Shown: piece by piece, positions 6,433-10,386 of the stretch
How the letters are laid out: every line of letters starts with the position of its first letter
Numbering within the stretch: position 1 is the stretch's first letter
Assembly (NCBI GenBank): GCA_943324575.2
Contig: CALPMD020000019.1
Location: 1-10,386, forward strand
DNA from: Akkermansia muciniphila
GTDB lineage: Bacteria; Verrucomicrobiota; Verrucomicrobiia; Verrucomicrobiales; Akkermansiaceae
Direction of reading: 5' to 3'
Length of the DNA: 10,386 nt
The notes under the pieces: generated by a model
The model's database searches: none
What the model saw: only the letters and a program-made list of their open reading frames with translations
Told to the model about the DNA's origin: nothing
Program-made: the position numbers and the translations under genes

Positions 6433-6436
6433 AGGA
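6433..6436 (+). promoter_or_regulatory. Ribosome binding site AGGA deciding the GTG start of argA
   Basis: AGGA (within ATAGGAAAAG) lies seven bases before GTG 6444. It is one of the few recognisable Shine-Dalgarno motifs in the window and supports the GTG start. Confidence 0.55.
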
Positions 6437-6443
6437 AAAGTCC

Positions 6444-7526
6444 GTGGCGCAACAAAGTGACGTGCGGGAGGTCCTCCAATACATTCCCCAATTCCGCGGG
6501 AAGGTATTTTTCGTACTGATCGAGGCAGGGCTGTTGCCCGAACCCGCCGTCGCAGAAACGCTGCTGGATCTGGCAGTTCTCGAAGACCTCGGCGTGAAGC
6601 TGGTTCTGGGAGTGTTAGGCGGCGACTTGAAAGATCTCTACGATTGGACGCTCGAGTGCGAAATTCTAGCAGCCCGGGTCTCGCGCCCGATCACTGATCC
6701 GCAGGCGATCCGTGAAACGTTGGAAATTCTTGCCCGTGGCCAGTCTGCGGTCATCGATGCCTCTGCCACCGGCCCACTCGATCGGGCGGCCGTCGACTTC
6801 GCGCGCGGCATTGGCGTGGCTAAAATGATCACACTGCTGGAGGAGGCGATCCTCATCGATGGCGTACCGGCCCACGCCATCCGCGCCGCGGAGGCAGAAG
6901 CGCTAACCAGCCACACCGATGCCAATGGCGCGGCGCTGCTGCGAGCTGCGGCAGAGGCTTGCCACCGCGGTGTGCCACGTGTGCACGTCCTCAATGGGCG
7001 CCGTCAAGGGGTACTAGTGGATGAGCTTTTCTCGAACGAAGGTGTGGGCACCATGATCCACGCTGACAGCTACCGAGTGATCCGCGAACTGCGTGAAGAG
7101 GACATTCCAGAGCTGCTCGGGATGATCGGCCGCTCAGTGCGCCGCACCAAACTGGTCGAGCGCAACTACGAGGACATTCAGTCGCGCCTCCCGGATTTTC
7201 ACGTGATGGCGATCGACGACAATGTCATCGGCTGCGTGGCGCTGCACGAGTACCGCGCGGAAGGCTGCGCGGAGGTGGCTTGCCTCTATATCAAGCAAGC
7301 CCATGAGGGACGCGGCTACGGCATTGAGCTGGTCCGCTATGCGGAGGCGATTGCCGCTGCCCATGGGATTTTCAGAGTGTTTGCACTGAGCAACCGAGCC
7401 GCCAATTTTTTCACGGGCAAGCTGGGCTACGATTCCGCGACGGTGGATGATCTGCCGCAGGCACGGCGGCTTCAGTTTGAAGCAAGCGGCCGCGATTCTC
7501 TGGTTTTTTCGCGCCGTCTGGCCTGA
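6444..7526 (+). CDS. argA: N-acetylglutamate synthase, ArgA type, with shortened amino-acid-kinase domain
   Basis: It transfers acetyl from acetyl-CoA to glutamate, the first step of arginine synthesis. The 360 residues contain an amino-acid-kinase-like domain (about 1-205) and a C-terminal GNAT acetyltransferase domain (about 212-360). ArgA-specific signatures are QYIPQFRGKVFFV at 12-24, RPITDPQ at 81-87, GVPRVHVLN...LVDELFSNEGVGTMI at 176-205, then VMAIDDNVIGCVALHEY and the acetyl-CoA loop HEGRGYG at 287-293, followed by RVFALSNRAANFFTGKLGY. Compared with E. coli ArgA (443 residues) about 80 residues are missing from the middle of the kinase-like domain, and the Gly-Gly seen early in that domain in E. 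coli is replaced by IEAG. Because that domain binds arginine in classical ArgA, feedback control may differ. The start is GTG 6444 with AGGA upstream. The gene is divergent from the 82-aa gene. Confidence 0.88.
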   Translation: MAQQSDVREVLQYIPQFRGKVFFVLIEAGLLPEPAVAETLLDLAVLEDLGVKLVLGVLGGDLKDLYDWTLECEILAARVSRPITDPQAIRETLEILARGQSAVIDASATGPLDRAAVDFARGIGVAKMITLLEEAILIDGVPAHAIRAAEAEALTSHTDANGAALLRAAAEACHRGVPRVHVLNGRRQGVLVDELFSNEGVGTMIHADSYRVIRELREEDIPELLGMIGRSVRRTKLVERNYEDIQSRLPDFHVMAIDDNVIGCVALHEYRAEGCAEVACLYIKQAHEGRGYGIELVRYAEAIAAAHGIFRVFALSNRAANFFTGKLGYDSATVDDLPQARRLQFEASGRDSLVFSRRLA

Positions 7527-7538
7527 TCAAGGCGCCGT

Positions 7539-7608
7539 TGCGATGGCGGAATTCGCAAAACGAATTTTATCAACCTTTTCCGCTTGAAGCGGAGAAAAAG
7601 CCATCGCA
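7539..7608 (+). ncRNA. Candidate structured leader: three-way junction before the ACP gene
   Basis: Three helices fit together in the 94-bp gap. The closing stem TGCGATGGC/GCCATCGCA (7539-7547 with 7600-7608) has nine perfect pairs. Inside it are hairpin AATTCG/CGAATT (7550-7555 with 7561-7566, loop CAAAA) and hairpin TTTTCCGCT/AGCGGAGAA (7576-7584 with 7588-7596, one G-U pair, loop TGA). The structure ends 12 bases before the ACP start. It may be a cis-regulatory RNA or simply stacked hairpins marking the end of the argA transcript; hairpin 7550-7566 is followed by TTAT. No known riboswitch class is recognised. Confidence 0.4.
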
Positions 7609-7620
7609 CCGTTTTCGCAC

Positions 7621-7881
7621 ATGCGAGTTGCGAAGAAGAAATCACTGAGCCCTACCGAATTAATCGACTGGTTAAATGATGAAGGCGTGATCGATCTCGA
7701 TTGGGATTTTCCCGAGGACGGAGACCTGATCGAAGCGGGCCTCGACTCGGCCGTGGTGCTAAAATTGGTCGTTGCCATTCATGATCAGTTTGAGATCGAG
7801 CTGGAACCTGCGGATTTAACCGGCAAGAACCTCGCGACACCGACGTCATTGGCGGCGTTCATTGCCGATCGGATCGCCTGA
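7621..7881 (+). CDS. Stand-alone acyl carrier protein (phosphopantetheine-binding)
   Basis: This 86-residue protein has the acyl-carrier fold pattern: helix 1 (about 10-20), the DxxLIEAGLDS turn, helix 2 (AVVLKLVVAIHDQFEIEL) and a last helix (TSLAAFIADRI). Ser43 in GLDSA is the expected 4'-phosphopantetheine attachment site. The next residue is Ala where fatty-acid ACPs usually have Leu or Met (DSL/DSM). A basic N-terminal extension (MRVAKKK) precedes the fold. No fatty acid synthesis, polyketide or dlt genes are adjacent, so it is probably a specialised carrier rather than the housekeeping AcpP. Partner enzymes are unknown. ATG 7621 is the only sensible start; no Shine-Dalgarno is seen. It lies between argA and hisA on the same strand. 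Confidence 0.85.
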   Translation: MRVAKKKSLSPTELIDWLNDEGVIDLDWDFPEDGDLIEAGLDSAVVLKLVVAIHDQFEIELEPADLTGKNLATPTSLAAFIADRIA

Positions 7882-7948
7882 AGCGGCAGAACCATCGATG
7901 GATACTTAGCAGGATAACGAGAATCAGACGCAGCCACGTTGCTTGACC

Positions 7949-8719
7949 ATGACAAAATTCCGCCCATGCATTGATCTCCACCAAGGCCAAGTGAAACAAA
8001 TTGTGGGCGGAAGCTTGCGCGATACGGGAGTGGGTCCAACAGAGAATTTTGTGTCAGACCGGCCTGCTGGCTGGTTTGCATCGCATTTCCGTGAGGACGC
8101 TTTGACGGGCGGGCACGTGATCAAACTGGGGCCGGGCAACGATGCCGCGGCGCGGGAGGCGCTGGCCGCATGGCCAGGAGGATTTCAGATCGGCGGAGGG
8201 ATCTGCGTGGCCAATGCAGCGGAGTGGCTGGAAGCGGGCGCGAGCCATGTGATCGTGACCTCGGCGCTGTTTGATGCTGAGGGCAAGTTTATGGAGGAGA
8301 CGCTGGAAGCGCTGGTGCGGGCGATCGGCAAGGAGCGATTAGTCATCGACCTCTCCTGCCGCAAGACGGCGGGCGGCTGGACAGTGGCGATGAACCGTTG
8401 GCAAACGCTGACGGATCTAACGGTGGATCACGCTACGCTGGACCGCCTGCTGCCGTTTTGCGACGAGTTTCTGATCCACGCGGCGGACGTGGAGGGGCTG
8501 TGTGGCGGGATTGATGCCGAGTTGGTCGAGTTGTTAGGCAACTGGGGGAAATGCCCGGTAACATACGCCGGTGGCGCGGCGACGATGGCGGACCTATTGC
8601 TGGTGGAGCAGGTCGGGCGTGACCAAGTGGACGTGACCGTGGGCAGCGCGCTGGATCTTTTCGGCGGCGAGGGTTTGATTTACAGCGAATTAGTCGCATG
8701 GAACCGCCGTCTGGCGTGA
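7949..8719 (+). CDS. hisA: HisA of the eukaryotic (HIS6) type: phosphoribosylformimino-5-aminoimidazole carboxamide ribotide isomerase
   Basis: It catalyses the Amadori-type isomerisation of ProFAR to PRFAR in histidine synthesis, in the cytosol. The 256-residue protein follows yeast HIS6 closely in every motif I can recall: MTKF-x-x-CIDLH at the start, VKQIVGG at 15-21, GHVIKLGP-x-NDAAAREAL at 55-72, QIGGGI at 80-85, EWLEAGASHVIVTS at 92-105, VIDLSCRKT at 132-140 with Asp134, VAMNRWQTLTDL at 146-157, EFLIHAADVEGLCGGID at 173-189, YAGGA at 206-210, and GSALDLFGG at 232-240. This is the TIGR02129 'hisA_euk' form, quite different in sequence from ordinary bacterial HisA. ATG 7949 is chosen over TTG 7943 because it matches the yeast N-terminus. 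No other his gene is next to it. It is 67 bases after the ACP gene. Confidence 0.93.
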   Translation: MTKFRPCIDLHQGQVKQIVGGSLRDTGVGPTENFVSDRPAGWFASHFREDALTGGHVIKLGPGNDAAAREALAAWPGGFQIGGGICVANAAEWLEAGASHVIVTSALFDAEGKFMEETLEALVRAIGKERLVIDLSCRKTAGGWTVAMNRWQTLTDLTVDHATLDRLLPFCDEFLIHAADVEGLCGGIDAELVELLGNWGKCPVTYAGGAATMADLLLVEQVGRDQVDVTVGSALDLFGGEGLIYSELVAWNRRLA

Positions 8720-8735
8720 GTTTGCGGGAAAGCGG

Positions 8736-8763
8736 TTGCAGGTTCTAGAAGGCGTGTCATAAA
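8736..8763 (+). promoter_or_regulatory. Possible promoter for the E1 alpha/beta genes, leaderless geometry
   Basis: CATAAA (8758-8763, four of six to TATAAT) ends eight bases before GTG 8772. A weak TTGCAG (8736-8741) lies 16 bases further up. The 8-base spacing to the start codon is the same as for the TIGR04073 gene and would give a leaderless mRNA. The -35 match is poor. Confidence 0.3.
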
Positions 8764-8771
8764 CTCGCGCC

Positions 8772-9809
8772 GTGCCGCACTTGGATATGCAACCTTTCAC
8801 CGATGGAGTGGTGACGAATCGCGATTTTTTGCGGTCGACGTTTCAGTCGATGCTCCGCGCCCGGATTCTCGAAAATAAGCTCTCAAGTCTCTACAAGGCG
8901 GGGAAAATCGTCGGCGGCGTCTACCTGGGACGCGGCCAGGAAGCGGTGAGCGCCACCCTCGGCACGGCCCTGATCCAAGGTACGGATTTTTTCGCGCCGC
9001 TGATCCGTGATCAGGCGGGGCGCACGGCATTCGGCGAGCCGATGATCGACTGCACGCGGACTTACCTCGGCTCGGTCGAGGGGCCGATGCGTGGACGCGA
9101 CGGCAACATCCACCGCGGGCGCCCGAGCATGGGGATGCCGGCGATGATTTCCCACCTCGGCGCACAAGTGCCAGTGGTGGCGGGTATGCTTTTCGCCAAA
9201 CGGTTGCAAGGAACGCTAACAGGCCGAGTGGGAGCGACCTGCATCGGCGACGGCGCGACTTCGACCGGAGCTTTCCACGAAGGCTTGAACATGGCGGCCG
9301 TTGAAAAACTGCCGCTGGTGGTGGTGGTGGCGAACAATCAATTTGCGTACTCGACACCGAATGACCGCCAGTTTGCCTGCGGCGACCTCGTGGAGCGGGC
9401 GCGCGGTTATGGCATCGGTGGATTTTCGGTGGATGGCACGGACTTGCTGGCCTGCGCATCGGTAATCGGCGAGGCGGTGCGACGGGCGCGCAACGGCGGC
9501 GGACCACAGATGGTGGTCGCGCAGTTATTGCGACTGTCCGGTCACGGCGAACACGACGATGGATCCTACGTACCCACTGCGATCCGTGCGGGTCACTATG
9601 GCCAGGATTGCATCGAAGTGGCCAGCAACCAACTCGTAGAAAACCACATCGCGACGGCGGCAGAAATTTCCGCGTGGCAGGATGAATTTGCCGAGGAGGT
9701 CCAGCGGGCGGTGGCCCAAGCCCAACAGGAGGCGACTCCCGATCCCTATCTCGAGGACTGGACCGCGCTGTCCACCCGTTTCCCCATTTCCCAGTCAACA
9801 GCCCAGTGA
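8772..9809 (+). CDS. 2-oxoacid dehydrogenase E1 component, alpha subunit (pyruvate dehydrogenase-like)
   Basis: This is the alpha chain of the heterotetrameric, thiamine diphosphate-dependent E1 that decarboxylates a 2-oxoacid and passes the acyl group to lipoyl-E2. It is 345 residues long. Features are RILENKLSSLYKAGKIVGGVYLGRGQEAV split over 31-59 (the substrate-entry region), the ThDP/Mg motif GDGATSTGAFHEGLN at 159-173 with VVVVANNQFAYST at 183-195, and the His-containing loop LSGHGEHDDGSY at 255-266. Substrate cannot be settled from sequence: pyruvate is most likely, with branched-chain oxoacid or acetoin dehydrogenase as alternatives. Its stop overlaps the E1 beta start (GTGA), so the two chains are translationally coupled. 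The start is GTG 8772, favoured by a -10-like box eight bases upstream; ATG 8787 is an alternative. The gene begins 52 bases after hisA. Confidence 0.9.
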   Translation: MPHLDMQPFTDGVVTNRDFLRSTFQSMLRARILENKLSSLYKAGKIVGGVYLGRGQEAVSATLGTALIQGTDFFAPLIRDQAGRTAFGEPMIDCTRTYLGSVEGPMRGRDGNIHRGRPSMGMPAMISHLGAQVPVVAGMLFAKRLQGTLTGRVGATCIGDGATSTGAFHEGLNMAAVEKLPLVVVVANNQFAYSTPNDRQFACGDLVERARGYGIGGFSVDGTDLLACASVIGEAVRRARNGGGPQMVVAQLLRLSGHGEHDDGSYVPTAIRAGHYGQDCIEVASNQLVENHIATAAEISAWQDEFAEEVQRAVAQAQQEATPDPYLEDWTALSTRFPISQSTAQ

Positions 9810-10386
9810 GTGTGACCTACATCGACGCCATCCGTGAAGCGCAGGAAAAACTTCTGCGCGAGGACGACCGCGTATTTCTCTACGGCCAAGACATCGCTAC
9901 CTTTGGCGGCGCATTTAAGGCGACGAAGGGTCTGGCTGAGCAATTCCCCAACCGGGTGTTTGATGCGCCCATTTCCGAAGACGCGATGATCGGCATGGCG
10001 GTCGGCGCAGCGATCGAAGGGATGCGGCCAATCGTGGAAATGCAGTTTGCAGACTTTTCGTCGGTGGCGTTCAACCAGATCGTCAACCAGGCAGCGACCC
10101 ATTTCTATCGCACGGGCGTGCCGATCCCGATCACCGTGCGCCTGCCCTCGGGCGGAACCCCCGGCTCGGGACCGTTCCACAGCCAGAGCATGGAAGGAAT
10201 TTATGCCCAATATCCGGGCTTGGTGGTGCTGACACCCGCGACGGTTTCGGACGCGTATCACATGTTGTTAGATGGCGTGGCGCTGGACGATCCGGTCATC
10301 TATTGCGAGCACAAGTTTCTCTATCGCTGGCTGAAGGCGAAGTCGATCAGCGACGACCGCCTACCGATCGGCCAAGCGCGGATCAC
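9806..10386 (+). CDS. 2-oxoacid dehydrogenase E1 component, beta subunit, N-terminal part (truncated by window edge)
   Basis: The reading frame from GTG 9806 stays open to the window end, giving 193 residues of a protein normally about 325 long. It opens with VTYIDAIREAQEKLLREDDRV-type sequence and the LYGQDIATFGGAFKAT segment. Glu58 in FDAPISEDAMIG is the residue that activates the thiamine ring in this family. Further motifs are EMQFADF at 78-84, PSGGTPGSGPFHSQSMEG at 114-131 with the conserved His125, and the DDPVIYCEHKFLY segment at 161-173. GTG 9806 overlaps the E1 alpha stop by four bases; GTG 9812 in the same frame is also possible. E2 and E3 genes would be expected downstream, beyond the window. 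Confidence 0.93.
   Translation, partial: MSVTYIDAIREAQEKLLREDDRVFLYGQDIATFGGAFKATKGLAEQFPNRVFDAPISEDAMIGMAVGAAIEGMRPIVEMQFADFSSVAFNQIVNQAATHFYRTGVPIPITVRLPSGGTPGSGPFHSQSMEGIYAQYPGLVVLTPATVSDAYHMLLDGVALDDPVIYCEHKFLYRWLKAKSISDDRLPIGQARI

Noticed and set aside
7527..7778. An 83-codon minus-strand open frame overlapping the ACP gene and spacer
   Set aside because: The ACP on the plus strand has a clear fold and carrier serine; this frame has no recognisable features.
7892..7901. Perfect 10-bp palindrome CCATCGATGG between the ACP and hisA genes
   Set aside because: Short, isolated and without a second copy; not enough for an operator call.
8797..9798. A 333-codon minus-strand open frame opposite the E1 alpha gene
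   Set aside because: Translation is almost all Arg, Pro, Ser; antisense shadow of a well-supported gene.

Overview
The window looks like a chromosomal segment of a Verrucomicrobiota bacterium, probably from the Verrucomicrobiales. This is inferred from gene content: an autotransporter-type beta-strand repeat protein with a signal peptide, a TIGR04073-type exosortase-associated small secreted protein, a DnaG with an EGQID TOPRIM motif, a eukaryote-type HisA, and several lineage-restricted unknowns. The DNA is GC-rich. Start codons are often GTG and Shine-Dalgarno motifs are mostly absent. I see no insertion sequence, prophage, integrase or CRISPR array.

Layout. Positions 1-535 (minus) hold the N-terminal 178 residues of a secreted beta-strand repeat protein that runs off the left edge. 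A non-coding stretch follows, then a minus-strand tRNA-Val(CAC) at 795-869. The primase gene dnaG (plus) starts most probably at GTG 1027 and ends at 2931. A nested palindromic REP-like element (2942-3016) separates it from a minus-strand block read from about 6346 down to 3091: an 82-aa unknown, a 266-aa membrane-anchored unknown, serA (3-phosphoglycerate dehydrogenase) and the TIGR04073 protein. A good intrinsic terminator at 3061-3021 closes this block.

From 6444 onward everything is on the plus strand: a compact ArgA-type N-acetylglutamate synthase, a 94-bp spacer that can fold into a three-way junction, a stand-alone acyl carrier protein, a eukaryote-type (HIS6-like) HisA, and the E1 alpha and E1 beta genes of a 2-oxoacid dehydrogenase. 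The E1 genes overlap by four bases, and E1 beta runs off the right edge.

How the genes fit together. Most are housekeeping: replication priming, entry points to serine, arginine and histidine synthesis, and acyl/acetyl-CoA metabolism. They do not form a single pathway operon. The points most worth a second look are the eukaryote-type HisA, the shortened amino-acid-kinase domain of ArgA, the three-way-junction spacer before the ACP gene, the nested palindrome after dnaG, an 11-codon upstream ORF inside a start-abutting hairpin before the 266-aa gene, and promoter-like hexamers placed so close to start codons that leaderless mRNAs are likely. I did not find a clear new defence or mobile system.
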